A stretch of 64,000 nt of DNA from Bacteroidales bacterium (GCA_012729335.1 JAAYDJ010000035.1:124001-188000); one strand, 5' to 3'; shown: positions 54,810 through 64,000, numbered from the stretch's first letter. Notes: generated by a model not told the origin, from the letters alone. Translations and numbers: made by a program.

Positions 54810-56354
54810 CTATTGCATTTCAAGTGTAATGACCGACCGTGGAGGAAGGGTCACCTCGAGTTCTCCTGAAGCCAGGAGTTTGTAATTCATAAACGGGGCC
54901 GGCTTCACGGTTTCAGGTTTGTCAAAGGTGTTGACGGCGTTGAAAGCCGGGGCAGTCAGTACCGAGCCACCGTTGACCCTGGCCGGTTGTTTGCCGTTAA
55001 AGGCCACCGTCAGCTTCACCTCTTTCGCGGGATGGACATTGCTCAGGGAGAGGTGCACCTTGCCCTCGGCATCACGCGAAACAGTCTGGCTGATGGCCGG
55101 TACCGACTGATCACCATGGGCGTACTTCTCGGTGATCAGCGAAGCCTTGAGTAGGGTTGCATCGCCGTGGACCTTGTACATATTAAACACATGATAGGTC
55201 GGGGTGAGCACCATTCTGCCCCCTTCGGTGAGAATCATGGCCTGCAGCACATTGACGGTCTGGGCAATATTGGCCATCTTCACCCGGTCGGCGTTCCGGT
55301 TGAAAATATCAAAGGTGGTGGCGGCGATCAGGGCATCGCGCATCGAATTCTGCTGGAAAAGAAATCCGGGGTTGGTTCCGGGTTCCACATCGGTCCAGAT
55401 GCCCCACTCATCGACATAAAGTCCCACCCGTTTCCGGGGGTCATATTCATCCATCACATTGCTGTGGCGCCTGATGAGTTCTTCCATACGGAGGCCGGCA
55501 CGGATTCCCGAGAAGTAGAGATCCTCTCCGAAGCCGGTGGCTGCGGTTTTGTTATTCCAGCTTGGGCCCGCAATGGTATAGTAATGGACCGACAGGGCGT
55601 CCATGTTCCCGCGTGCATTCTGCATCAGCACTCTGGTCCAGTTGTAGTCCTCCCCGTTGGCACCACAGCCCACCCTGACCATACGGTCACGGGCATATTC
55701 CCAGGCATATCCCGAATACTGGCGCAACAGGTTAGCGTAATATTCAGGGGTCATGTTGCCCCCGCAGCCCCAGCTCTCATTTCCGATGCCCAGAAAACGG
55801 ACCTTCCAGGGTTCCTCGCGGCCGTTCTTCCGCCGCAGATTCGCCATCTCCACATCTTCATCGGAAATCATATACTCGATCCAGTCGACCATCTCCCCTA
55901 CGGTGCCACTGCCCACATTGGCGGAAATGTAGGCATCGCATCCCAGCATCTCGCAGAGGTTCAGAAACTCATGGGTTCCGAAACTGTTGTCTTCAACAGT
56001 CCCCCCCCAGAATACATTCTTGATTTTCGGCCGCTGCTCCCTGGGACCAATACCGTCCTTCCAATGGTAGGTGTCGGCAAAGCATCCGCCGGGCCAGCGC
56101 AGAACAGGAATGTCAAGCGCCTTCAGCGCCTCAAACACATCCTTACGGTACCCGTTGATGTTCGGAATCGGGGAATCAGGCCCCACCCATATGCCATCGT
56201 AAATACAACGGCCCAGATGCTCGGCAAAATGTCCGTAAATATACTTGCTGATCTGTGGGCCATCCTGCGTGGCATCCACCGTCAGCCGGTTCTGGGAGGC
56301 CGCCCCGAAGAACACTCCCCAAACTAAAACCAGGATTAGAATTGTCTGTTTCAT
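54810..56354 (-). CDS. GH51 alpha-L-arabinofuranosidase
   Basis: Removes arabinofuranosyl side chains from hemicellulose. The 514-residue protein has a signal peptide ([21 protein letters not shown]), then [20 protein letters not shown], the acid/base region [13 protein letters not shown], the nucleophile region LYVDEWGIW, and a C-terminal beta domain ending [14 protein letters not shown] 56354 is chosen; an upstream ATG at 56390 gives a non-signal prefix. It is the last gene of the minus-strand hemicellulose run, with its own -7 box. Confidence 0.94.
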   Translation of the reverse strand: MKQTILILVLVWGVFFGAASQNRLTVDATQDGPQISKYIYGHFAEHLGRCIYDGIWVGPDSPIPNINGYRKDVFEALKALDIPVLRWPGGCFADTYHWKDGIGPREQRPKIKNVFWGGTVEDNSFGTHEFLNLCEMLGCDAYISANVGSGTVGEMVDWIEYMISDEDVEMANLRRKNGREEPWKVRFLGIGNESWGCGGNMTPEYYANLLRQYSGYAWEYARDRMVRVGCGANGEDYNWTRVLMQNARGNMDALSVHYYTIAGPSWNNKTAATGFGEDLYFSGIRAGLRMEELIRRHSNVMDEYDPRKRVGLYVDEWGIWTDVEPGTNPGFLFQQNSMRDALIAATTFDIFNRNADRVKMANIAQTVNVLQAMILTEGGRMVLTPTYHVFNMYKVHGDATLLKASLITEKYAHGDQSVPAISQTVSRDAEGKVHLSLSNVHPAKEVKLTVAFNGKQPARVNGGSVLTAPAFNAVNTFDKPETVKPAPFMNYKLLASGELEVTLPPRSVITLEMQ

Positions 56355-56451
56355 GCGTCTGAAATTTTTATTGTTGTTATGGAAAAGCAATATAAACGCT
56401 AATGGTATAAATGTCTGAAATTATTGGATTCGAATGGCTCATCCCTCGAAA

Positions 56452-56459
56452 CAAAAATA
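56452..56459 (-). promoter_or_regulatory. Bacteroidota -7 box (TATTTTTG) for the GH51 gene
   Basis: Perfect TAnnTTTG on the minus strand, 97 bp before the GH51 start, in the 257-bp gap behind the unassigned gene. Confidence 0.4.
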
Positions 56460-56611
56460 ATACACAAGCGGCTTAATCATTCCGGTTGATCCATATGGAG
56501 TACCCGGGTATGGCATCTGTTCATGACATAAAATCATTCCGGAGTGGAAAACCACCGTAAAAATAACAGTATATTTTACATTTAAAAGCAGTTTAGCCCA
56601 TTCGTTCTGGA

Positions 56612-58486
56612 TTATTCGGCTTTCAGGACGATAAAAGAGTGGGGTTTGAGCTTCATGGGGAAATTCCGGATGGTCCTGGCCGGGTTATTCCTGAAGGCCG
56701 GGAAGGTACGGTCGATTGATGGGGAGACTTCTCCGGTTTCCAGATTGGTCATCCGGGAGAAGTTCAGGGAGGAGGTCAGATTCACACTGACGGTGGTATC
56801 GGCGAAGGATTCAACTATGAAGGTGTTGTTGTCGTAGGCGAAGAGGCTGACATATCCGGGGCCTTCGAGCTGAACGGGGAGGTGGCCTGCGATGGTCTGC
56901 CTGATACGGTTCAACACGGGTACGGGCAGAAAGTAAAGGTCGACGAAGTTATCGGGAATGGTCAGGATGTAGAGTTTTCCCTTGCTGTAACCTGCATAGT
57001 GGAGGATGGGCCATCCGTGGGTATCGTCGAGGGCGGAGATCTCCTCCCACGAGTCGTTGGTAAGGTAGGCCACCTGGGGAATCAGGATATCGCGGTCGGC
57101 GAAAGAGGCGGGGCCCCAGCCGGCTGTGAATTGCCTGACCAGCGCCTTGCGGCCGGTGCAGCGGATTTCGGCGATATCCTCAATGCCTTTCCCTTGGAGG
57201 GCTTTCAGCAATCCGGTGGTGATCACCGCTGTTTTCCCCTCACGGAGGTGCTTCTTGATCTTTTCTGAGATCTGCGGATCGGCAGCGGCCGCCTCTGTCA
57301 GGAATACCACAGGGTCTTCATCGGGAAACCGGGGCACCACATCCATGGGAATGCCGGCCATGCCCATGAAGTTATGGAGGAACTCCTCCCCTGTCGAATG
57401 GAAGGGCTTATAACTCCTGACACCGAGGGGTTTTCCCAGGGATCCCAGGAACTTGTCAATTTTTTCAAAGGTATATCCGGCGGCGCGGGCCATGGTGGTG
57501 GGGGTGACCTCCGGTTTTCCGGGAAGCGTCACGGGCTGCATCATGGCATCGAAGTCGAAGCTGGTGCCCTGCCCCTGCCAGGGGGCCCGGGTCTCTTTCC
57601 GGAGGGGATACAGCATCTGTCGGAGGTCAAAGAGGGTGATTTCGGGTGCTTTGGCAAAGAGGGTGATCCAAAGCTGCTCGGCATACCGGTCGAGGGTACG
57701 CATGCCGCCTGTGTCGACCCATCCTCCCCCGTTGCCCCCGGGCTTCAGATTCTCAAAGTAGCGGAAGATGTTGTACCCCAGGTAGGCCTGCAGATGCTGG
57801 GCCGACGAGGGATCACGGGTTTCCGTGCCGGTATAGATGCCGTCGAACATCGCCGGCTGGGCTTCCAGGTTGAATCCCAGCCCCTGGAAATGGTCGTACC
57901 AGTTGGGATACTTGATCACCACCTTTATTTTGGGATTGACCGCGCGGGCAGGTTCCAGAACCAGCTCTCGCGCCGCCTCCCGCATCAGCTCCAGCCGGTA
58001 ACCGGTCCAGCTCCTCTCCCCCTTGGCCGCAATGCATAGATCGCACTTGCAGCTGGTAAAGAAAAAATCGTCAAGGATCAGCTCGTCGAAGTTGCGGGCG
58101 GTATACTCCACGATCTCCTTTACCCTGGCCCTGTGTTCCGGATTGGTGTAGCAAAAGGTCTCGAAGCGGTTGCTTTCATCTATGGTCAGGGTGATCCCCC
58201 CGGCGGTTTCCACGCCCCTGGCTTTAAAAAAGGCCTTGGCCTGGTCGAGGGTGGCCTGGTCCACGACCACAAGGTCGCGGTGGGTCTCCAGGTATATCTT
58301 GTCGACGCCCACCTGGCGGGAAACCTCCTCCCATGCAGCGGCCAACCATGCGGGATCACCCATTTTCTGAGTCTCATAAGAGCGGGAATAGACCGCCACC
58401 CTGAAATGCTTATAATGACCGGCGGAAACCTGAAAGGCGGTCAAACCCGCCAGCAGCATCACGATCAATCTGATTCTTGGCTTCAT
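56612..58486 (-). CDS. Secreted protein, likely TIM-barrel glycoside-hydrolase-like, unassigned
   Basis: A 624-residue exported protein (signal peptide about 1-22) that I cannot place in a named family. Its first 330 residues look like a TIM barrel: strand-ending motifs DKIYLETHRD (62-71), DELILDDFFFTSCKCDLC (134-151, with paired Asp139/Asp140 and a CxCxxC cluster), KIKVVIKYPNW (186-196) and FDGIYTGTETRD (214-225). The rest includes a Rossmann/glutaminase-like part and a C-terminal beta domain (from about 540). The acidic pair and Glu in TGTETR are possible catalytic residues. It lies between GH9 and GH51 genes, suggesting hemicellulose use. Confidence 0.7.
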   Translation of the reverse strand: MKPRIRLIVMLLAGLTAFQVSAGHYKHFRVAVYSRSYETQKMGDPAWLAAAWEEVSRQVGVDKIYLETHRDLVVVDQATLDQAKAFFKARGVETAGGITLTIDESNRFETFCYTNPEHRARVKEIVEYTARNFDELILDDFFFTSCKCDLCIAAKGERSWTGYRLELMREAARELVLEPARAVNPKIKVVIKYPNWYDHFQGLGFNLEAQPAMFDGIYTGTETRDPSSAQHLQAYLGYNIFRYFENLKPGGNGGGWVDTGGMRTLDRYAEQLWITLFAKAPEITLFDLRQMLYPLRKETRAPWQGQGTSFDFDAMMQPVTLPGKPEVTPTTMARAAGYTFEKIDKFLGSLGKPLGVRSYKPFHSTGEEFLHNFMGMAGIPMDVVPRFPDEDPVVFLTEAAAADPQISEKIKKHLREGKTAVITTGLLKALQGKGIEDIAEIRCTGRKALVRQFTAGWGPASFADRDILIPQVAYLTNDSWEEISALDDTHGWPILHYAGYSKGKLYILTIPDNFVDLYFLPVPVLNRIRQTIAGHLPVQLEGPGYVSLFAYDNNTFIVESFADTTVSVNLTSSLNFSRMTNLETGEVSPSIDRTFPAFRNNPARTIRNFPMKLKPHSFIVLKAE

Positions 58487-58680
58487 ACCATTAAACTTTA
58501 ACGGAAAATAGTGAATACATTGAAAAACCAGCCAGATCTGCAGGCTCCTTCCATCACACCCTCCTTCTGAATCCACCGTGGTACCGGGTACACCAGCCAG
58601 GGTGGCCTGGTGTTCAGGCCAGGTGAAGGAGAGTTACCCCGACTTCCTGAAGGTCGGATGATCGCCGGGGTAAGGGAGGA

Positions 58681-58760
58681 GCAACGCAGATCAGGACAAT
58701 GCAACCCGGATCAGGACCCTGCGATCCGGATCAGGGCTTTGCGATCCGGATCAGGGTTGG
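58681..58760. repeat. Four exact-period 20-bp tandem repeats
   Basis: Units at 58681-58700, 58701-58720, 58721-58740 and 58741-58760 follow the pattern GCgAtCCGGATCAGGgctTT; the last two differ at only a few end bases and the first is most diverged. The last unit overlaps the GH9 stop codon. The unit core GATCCGGATC is itself palindromic. Confidence 0.8.
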
Positions 58761-60397
58761 GTGAACCAGGCCAGGGCAAAGACCAGCGGGGCCTGCCAGT
58801 TGATGCAGATCTCGTTGTGGGAGTAGCTTTCCTGAAGGTCGACCCAGTCGGTAGCGCTATGGCCGCCACCCACGAGGTATCCCGGCCATGGAGCGGCGAT
58901 GGAATCGGCACCTGAGCGGCGATCGTGGGGGTTCATGGGAGGATTGATCCCCACACCCGTGACGAAGGAGCGGTTATAAGTGTTGCGGCCGAAGAGGTGG
59001 CCCACTGCATCCAGGGCCGTATTCACATATTTCGCATCGGGTTGCAGCTGGTTGGCCACGAAAAGGTTGACGGTCTGGCGGGCTATCGTACCGTTGCAAC
59101 CCCAGTAGTACCGTCCACCCAGCGGGCGGCGGTAGACATCGGCCTGTGCCTTGGCCACCAGTTCCTCGGCCACAGCCAGGCAGTTCTTCATCAGGGATTC
59201 CTGCACTGCAGGATTTTTACCTTCCCGCTTCGACAACAGGTAGGTGAACATGCCCTGGTTGCCCTGGTTGCCCCAGTCCCAGTTTTCTTCTATGACAAAC
59301 TCCGCATCGGCAGCTCTTTTTTCAAAATCGGCCAGGAATTCCGCTTCGCCGGTGGTTTCCCACATCTCGGCCGCCGCCCAGAGCCGGTCATCGGGATCCT
59401 TGGTCTGATAGCCTCCCGTCTTGAAATCGCCCTGTTCGAACCGCTTATCCTCAGGATTGTTCTTCAGGAAAGCATAACTTACCCGGGCGGCTTCGAGACA
59501 GCGCGTGGCATAAGCCGCATCGTAAGGCTGGAAAACCCTGGCCGCACGGGCCATCATGGCCACGAAATCGGCCGTAGCTGCCGAACTCCACTCCGTGAAA
59601 TAGCGCTTTGCGGTGTCCTGGTCGGCCATGATAAACGGGGCAAACTGCACCCGTGTCAGTTTATGGGAGACCCTCCCCGAACCGTCGGGATACTGCATCT
59701 TCAGCAGCCACTCGGTTTCCCACTTCATCTCCTTCAGATAGTCAGGATAACCGGGAGCGGTTTCCGGAAGACCCAGGGAGATCTGCTCCAGCTGCGGCCG
59801 GAAGTAATCCCACGCCATGAACAGGATGCCCACGGTGACCCCCGCATTGACCACATATTTCCCGTAGTCGCCGGCATCGTGCCACCCGCCGGTGCCGTCA
59901 CGCCTGCTGCCGGCACTCCCCAGATAGTCCTCGTATCCGTCGTTGAGGTGGCAGGCCCCCTGGTGAAAATGGTTTCCCTGGTATTCGCCATCCACCTCCA
60001 TCCCGCAGCGCCAGAGGTAAAAAGCCCGCATGGCGGTGACATAGGCTTCCTGGTATACCTGGTCGCCGATCGGAAACTCCACCGACCGCCCCACACCGGG
60101 CACTTCAACATAATAGTTGCCGGGAGCGGTCAGTCCCGAAAAATCAGCAATCCAGGCCTGTTCACCCGTATCTTCCTGGCTAAAAGCACCACCGGTCTTC
60201 CCTTCGAAAACCACCTTTCCGGTGGCTGCCTCATTCACCGTGAAATCGGTGCAGGTGGCAGTGATAGTGGCTTGCTTCACATTTTCTGGCAGAAAACCGA
60301 GGGAATTGAGTTTTACCGCATCGGTACCGACGGCGGCCTGCTTCGGGCTGCAGCTCCAGAGGCCGAGCACGATCAAAACAAAGAGGAGTTTTTTCAT
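58751..60397 (-). CDS. GH9 endoglucanase-type lipoprotein
   Basis: Cuts beta-1,4-glucan backbones (cellulose or xyloglucan). The 548-residue protein has a lipobox (LWSC, Cys16), an N-terminal Ig-like domain (about 28-115: VKLNSLGFLPENVKQATI), and an (alpha/alpha)6 GH9 domain with GGWHDAGDYGKYVVNAG (catalytic Asp pair), HDRRSGADS and the C-terminal SYSHNEICINWQAPLVFALAWF with the catalytic Glu. It lies between GH31 and the unassigned secreted protein. Repeats occupy the gaps on both sides. Confidence 0.94.
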   Translation of the reverse strand: MKKLLFVLIVLGLWSCSPKQAAVGTDAVKLNSLGFLPENVKQATITATCTDFTVNEAATGKVVFEGKTGGAFSQEDTGEQAWIADFSGLTAPGNYYVEVPGVGRSVEFPIGDQVYQEAYVTAMRAFYLWRCGMEVDGEYQGNHFHQGACHLNDGYEDYLGSAGSRRDGTGGWHDAGDYGKYVVNAGVTVGILFMAWDYFRPQLEQISLGLPETAPGYPDYLKEMKWETEWLLKMQYPDGSGRVSHKLTRVQFAPFIMADQDTAKRYFTEWSSAATADFVAMMARAARVFQPYDAAYATRCLEAARVSYAFLKNNPEDKRFEQGDFKTGGYQTKDPDDRLWAAAEMWETTGEAEFLADFEKRAADAEFVIEENWDWGNQGNQGMFTYLLSKREGKNPAVQESLMKNCLAVAEELVAKAQADVYRRPLGGRYYWGCNGTIARQTVNLFVANQLQPDAKYVNTALDAVGHLFGRNTYNRSFVTGVGINPPMNPHDRRSGADSIAAPWPGYLVGGGHSATDWVDLQESYSHNEICINWQAPLVFALAWFTQP

Positions 60398-60462
60398 GGG
60401 TAAAAGAATTTAAAAAAGTTCAGTATTTGATTTTGAATGATAGTCCAACATACAGGCAGGGA

Positions 60463-60579
60463 TGCCACAGGCTGCCGGTCCTCTTCCAAGGGTGCGCCTC
60501 CCTGGCTGTTTCCGTGGCTGTGCCGTCACTGGCTGCCGGCAATCTTCCGTGACTGCGCCGCCCCGGCTGTTTCAGGGGC
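60463..60579. repeat. Degenerate A-B-A-B repeat, period about 56-61 bp, G+C rich
   Basis: Unit A (60463-60492 and 60519-60553) shares TGCC-CA-GGCTGCCGG-TCTTCC; unit B (60493-60518 and 60554-60579) shares TGCGCC-CCC-GGCTGTTTC-G-GGC. The block fills the 255-bp gap between the GH31 stop and the GH9 start; no gene was seen there. Confidence 0.5.
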
Positions 60580-60652
60580 AGCGCCGTGCCCGCCGGGGAA
60601 GGTAGTAACGGAGGAGGCCTCCGTGTCAGGAGGGGCCGGTCAGTGGGGGTGC

Positions 60653-63088
60653 TCATCGTGGTCGGCGTGAAGCAGGGATGATTTGCCATCTGACCTTACC
60701 GGGGGCAGGGTCGGCAGAGAGGCGGAAGCCGCCGCCACTGCGGGTGAGCGTCAGGGGTACCAGCCGGTTGTCGGCGGGATGGCAGAAGAAACCCTCCAAT
60801 CTTGGCGCCCCTGCTGAATAGGTGATCAGGTCGATGCGTGACCAGTCGAGATCGTCGGTCGAAAGGGCCGGGGCCATGTGGGGAATGACCGCGCCGTCGC
60901 GTACCAGGATCACCGCAGGGATCTCCCCGGCCGTGATATGGTGCCATCCTCCCTCATATACCTTATTGGTCTGGTAGTCGATCCATTTACCGTGGGGCAG
61001 GTAAACCTCACGGCCGGAGGTACGGGCATGAAAGAGCGGGGCCACCAGGATGTCGCTGCCAAAGAGGTAGGCGTCGTCGACCAGCCAGGCTCCGGGATCA
61101 TCGGGGTATTCGACGAAGAGGGCCCTCACCATGGGTAGCCCGTGTTCGCTGGCATGTTTGGCCTGGGCGTAGATATAGGGCATCAGCCGGTATTTCATCT
61201 CATCGGACTTGCGGAAGGCCTCGTTGAAACTCTCATTGTATTCCCAGGGCTCCTTGGGGGGAGCACCATGACACCGTGTGTGGGAGGTGAGCATGCCGAA
61301 GGGGAGCCACCGGCGGTAGAGTTCCTCGGGAGTGCGGTTGACAAATCCGCCGATGTCGTGGCTCCAGAAGGTAAATCCGGAGAGCCCCAGGGAAAGGCCT
61401 CCCCGGAGGGTGGCCGCCATGGCCGCATCGGTATTGGCGGCATCGCCTCCCCAGTGAAGGGGATAGCGCTGGCTACCCGCCCAGGTGGAACGCGCCCAGA
61501 TAATGTTCTCCCCGCTCACCTCGCGCGTGATATCAGCCACCACCTTGTTGTAACGCAGGGGATAGAGGTTATGCTCGTAAAATCCGGTGCGCCCCGAGGC
61601 ATACACCCCGTTCCAGGGCGCCGCCTCCCCGAAGTCCACCTTGATGGCTCCTACCCCCAGCTTCAGCAAGCCGGCAATCTTCTCCCGGTACCACTCCACA
61701 GCGGCCGGATTCGAGAAATCAAGCACCGCATCCTCAAAGGGAAGCCCTCCCTTGGCATTGCGCACATACAGCCCCTTCTCAATGATCTCGGGGAAAAGGG
61801 CGTTCTTCGGTACGAAATAGGGAAGCTGCCACAGGCAGGTGCGGAAGCCCATCTTTTTGAGGTCGGTGATCATCTTTCCTGCATCCTCGAACCGGGATGA
61901 TGAGAATTGGTAATCGCAGCGCCAATCGGTCTCAAACCAGCCGGTATCGAAATGGATCACATCGGCAGGAATCCGGTTTTTTCTTAGATTCGCCGCCACC
62001 TGGCGCCCATCGGCCTCAGAAAAATAGGTGATTCGGCTCATCCAGAGCCCGAACGACCAGAGAGGGGGCATCGCCGCCTTCCCTGTCAGGTTGGTATATT
62101 CGTCGAGGATCTCCTTGGGTGTTCCCAGGAAAATAAAGAGGTCGGCCTCTTCGTCGCCCATCATCAGGGAGGCCACCTCATCGAAATACTTGCCGAAATC
62201 GCAGGTGACGGGCGCCGTGGTATGCATAAACAAGCCGTATCCCCTGTTGCTCATATAGAAGGGTATAGGCTTATACATGGTTTCGTTTTTTACCCCGTTG
62301 GCATCGTCGGTGCTGACCACCACCTTCTGGCCCCGCTTGTCGAGCCCCTTGAAGTTTTCTCCCAGGCCGAAGATCTTCTCTCCGGGAGTGAGGGAGAAGA
62401 CCGCCGCCACACTGCGGCTGTAATCGGAGGAGCGCCGCACAAAACTGAAGGGCAGCACCGGAGTGAGGGTATTCACATTGTCGGTGGTGTGGTTGGTTTT
62501 GGTGACCAGCTTCCCCGTGGAGTCATAGAACTCCACATGCCAGGGTTTCTCGCGGATGACCACCGATCCTCCGGTGTTGGAATAACGGTGGCCTCCTTCG
62601 ATCTTTTCATATTTCCAGCTCTGGTCACGGGGGGCCACCCCATCCACCAGCATCAAAGAGTTCTCCTCAGGGGCGGTCACCTTCGCAGTTTGCCAACGTA
62701 ACCTGACCGTACGGGGAGAGATGAACTCCACCATAAAGGGAAGCTCCGGGTTGACCTCATACTCCCCTTCAGGAAACTCATTCCCTTCGACGGGCCTGAC
62801 AAAGGCCAGCATGTTGTTGAACGCCTGGCGGGTCTTGTACACCCCACGCTGCCACTTCAGCAGACCCTGCCCCGTGGCCGGGTCAAACGACACCAACTCA
62901 TCGGCCAGAAAATAGGTGTGGCTGAAATTGCGGAAATCCTCACTGATATCAAGGGGTTCATTGAGCAGAGCCTGATCCGGCATCCCCGATGCCGGAGGCA
63001 GCTGCGCCATGACCTGGCCACTCCCCATCAGGAACAGAACCACCATAAAAATTGAAGTAATCTGGGAAGAAAGAAATTGGCGCTTCAT
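60653..63088 (-). CDS. GH31 alpha-xylosidase-type enzyme
   Basis: Likely removes alpha-xylosyl units from xyloglucan oligosaccharides. From ATG 63088 (811 residues) it has a signal peptide ending near VMAQ, an N-terminal beta-sandwich, and a GH31 barrel with the nucleophile motif IKVDFGEAAPW as in YicI-type alpha-xylosidases, the HFDTGWFETDWRCDYQF loop, WARSTWAGSQRYPLHWGGD and the FTFWSHDIGGF segment. A prefix to 63223 is open but lacks conservation. It is the first gene of the minus-strand hemicellulose run in this window. Confidence 0.93.
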   Translation of the reverse strand: MKRQFLSSQITSIFMVVLFLMGSGQVMAQLPPASGMPDQALLNEPLDISEDFRNFSHTYFLADELVSFDPATGQGLLKWQRGVYKTRQAFNNMLAFVRPVEGNEFPEGEYEVNPELPFMVEFISPRTVRLRWQTAKVTAPEENSLMLVDGVAPRDQSWKYEKIEGGHRYSNTGGSVVIREKPWHVEFYDSTGKLVTKTNHTTDNVNTLTPVLPFSFVRRSSDYSRSVAAVFSLTPGEKIFGLGENFKGLDKRGQKVVVSTDDANGVKNETMYKPIPFYMSNRGYGLFMHTTAPVTCDFGKYFDEVASLMMGDEEADLFIFLGTPKEILDEYTNLTGKAAMPPLWSFGLWMSRITYFSEADGRQVAANLRKNRIPADVIHFDTGWFETDWRCDYQFSSSRFEDAGKMITDLKKMGFRTCLWQLPYFVPKNALFPEIIEKGLYVRNAKGGLPFEDAVLDFSNPAAVEWYREKIAGLLKLGVGAIKVDFGEAAPWNGVYASGRTGFYEHNLYPLRYNKVVADITREVSGENIIWARSTWAGSQRYPLHWGGDAANTDAAMAATLRGGLSLGLSGFTFWSHDIGGFVNRTPEELYRRWLPFGMLTSHTRCHGAPPKEPWEYNESFNEAFRKSDEMKYRLMPYIYAQAKHASEHGLPMVRALFVEYPDDPGAWLVDDAYLFGSDILVAPLFHARTSGREVYLPHGKWIDYQTNKVYEGGWHHITAGEIPAVILVRDGAVIPHMAPALSTDDLDWSRIDLITYSAGAPRLEGFFCHPADNRLVPLTLTRSGGGFRLSADPAPGKVRWQIIPASRRPR

Positions 63089-63417
63089 AGGTATGATAAT
63101 TTCTTTTATTGGATGGATACTCAAAAATTCAGGGTTGATCCCACTTCCCGGCAGAAACCCGCAAAGGCTTAAACGCTCCCGGAACAAAGGATGATTCCGG
63201 GGATTCGTTGGTGAATAGTGCAAGGCATCTGATCAAAGCCATACCGGAAAATGATGAGTTCCGCCCGGACAAGGATTGGAAATAGACACCCCTTTCCTTC
63301 CGGACTTGGTTTCAGCTGGTTTATACTGTTGTTTTTACAGTCAGGGTAAAAGTAATGCAGATAAACGTGAAGACCAAATTTTTACTGCTGAAAATCGACT
63401 CCTTCCGGAAGCCGGAC
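63089..63417. other. Intergenic region upstream of GH31
   Basis: The 329-bp gap between yifB and the GH31 gene has no credible gene. It contains an imperfect dyad ACTGT-N7-ACAGT (about 63327-63343) and A/T-rich stretches on the minus strand where a GH31 promoter is expected, but no perfect TAnnTTTG box. Confidence 0.4.
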
Positions 63418-64000
63418 TTACGCGCCCCAGCTTTCCCGGTCGAGGCTGCGGTAGTGGATGGCTTCGGAGAGGTGGAAGCTTTCGATCTTGGCCGATCCTT
63501 CCAGGTCGGCAATGGTTCGGGAGAGTTTCAGGATGCGGTCGTAGGCCCTTGCTGAGAGGCCCAGTTTCTCCATCGCATTCCGGAGCAGCTGACGGCAGGG
63601 GGTATCCAGTGAAATGAGTTCTCTGACCATGCGGGAGTTCATCTGGGCATTGCAATAGACCCCGGGTATATCCTTGTACCTTTCTTCCTGGATGAGCCTG
63701 GCTTTGATCACCCTCCCGCGGATGGTCTCGCTTCTTTCTGACTGTTGCTGGTCGTTGAGTTTCTGAAAAGGAACCGGCACCACTTCCAGATGAATGTCGA
63801 TGCGGTCGAGGAGGGGCCCCGATATGCGGTTAAGATATTTGCGCACCTTTCCCGGATCACAGACGCACTCTTTCGTAGGATGGTTGTAATAGCCGCACGG
63901 ACAGGGGTTCATGGAGGCCACCAGCATGAAGCTGGCCGGGTATTCCAGGGAAATCTTCGCCCTGGAGATGGTGATCTTCCGGTCTTCCAGGGGTTGCCGC
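63418..64000 (-). CDS. YifB/ComM-family Mg-chelatase-like AAA+ ATPase, C-terminal part
   Basis: The gene enters from the right edge; only the last about 194 residues are present. The visible part starts RQPLEDRKITISRAK, continues with the diagnostic MLVASMNPCPCGYYNHPTKECVC cluster region, SGPLLDRIDIHLEV (sensor/arginine region), and a C-terminal helical domain ending SLDRESWGA. Relatives act in natural transformation (ComM helicase) in some bacteria. The start codon lies outside the window, so the internal ATG at 63927 is not the gene start. Confidence 0.93.
   Translation of the reverse strand, partial: RQPLEDRKITISRAKISLEYPASFMLVASMNPCPCGYYNHPTKECVCDPGKVRKYLNRISGPLLDRIDIHLEVVPVPFQKLNDQQQSERSETIRGRVIKARLIQEERYKDIPGVYCNAQMNSRMVRELISLDTPCRQLLRNAMEKLGLSARAYDRILKLSRTIADLEGSAKIESFHLSEAIHYRSLDRESWGA

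Noticed and set aside
58681-58760. CRISPR-like array
   Set aside because: Units are contiguous 20-mers with no spacers and no cas genes are nearby.
63418-63927. Complete 169-residue gene starting at 63927
   Set aside because: The frame continues to the window edge with conserved YifB residues before that ATG, so it is a partial gene.

Overview
The window is a contiguous piece of a Bacteroidota chromosome, most likely class Bacteroidia. Evidence for this is SusC/SusD/SusE starch genes, Por (type IX) secretion sorting tails, a LptE-type lipoprotein, a two-domain LAB_N membrane protein, and many start regions preceded by the Bacteroidota -7 box TAnnTTTG. No tRNA, rRNA, CRISPR array, phage or intact insertion sequence was recognised.

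Layout. From 0.1 to 22.3 kb the genes are mostly housekeeping. Minus-strand genes include gdhA, groEL, groES, secG, a TPR protein, lptE and a sigma-54 activator. These are followed by kdsB, a tiny type IX-sorted protein, a HerA-like ATPase, a guanine deaminase, an HhH protein, leuS, a YitT transporter, an M23 peptidase, a LAB_N protein, acpP-fabF-rnc, purN, and a histidine kinase/response regulator pair. lepA (22.3-24.1 kb) closes the block. From 24.3 to 32.3 kb lies an accessory zone: a possible sigma-54-driven small RNA, two TonB-dependent receptors, a DUF1080 protein, and two genes collapsed to N-terminus plus C-terminus stubs. From 32.4 to 39.3 kb are secreted esterases and sugar enzymes (CE7-like esterase, CE8 pectinesterase, SMP-30), an Mpl-type Mur ligase and an M19 dipeptidase. 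From 39.5 to 53.7 kb is a starch locus: surface amylase, SusE, SusD, SusC on the minus strand, and LacI regulator, sugar MFS transporter and SusA-like GH13 on the plus strand. From 54.8 to 63.1 kb a minus-strand run GH31 / GH9 / unknown secreted protein / GH51 looks like a xyloglucan-type hemicellulose locus. The window ends inside a YifB/ComM ATPase gene.

How it works together. In the starch locus the amylase would cut alpha-glucan outside the cell, SusCDE would bind and import oligosaccharides, the periplasmic GH13 would trim them, and the MFS carrier would move products across the inner membrane. A LacI-type palindrome sits in the divergent susC/lacI gap. The hemicellulose enzymes would remove xylose and arabinose side chains and cut the glucan backbone; no importer for them is inside the window.

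Most notable observations: a 5' relic of a group IIC intron exactly behind the groEL terminator; a TTGGCACAG sigma-54-like element in front of both groES and a terminator-ended non-coding transcript; two internally deleted genes 3.6 kb apart; a SusD with two SusE/F-like modules inserted; an unassigned secreted TIM-barrel-like protein inside the hemicellulose run; and several families of short degenerate tandem repeats placed directly behind genes.
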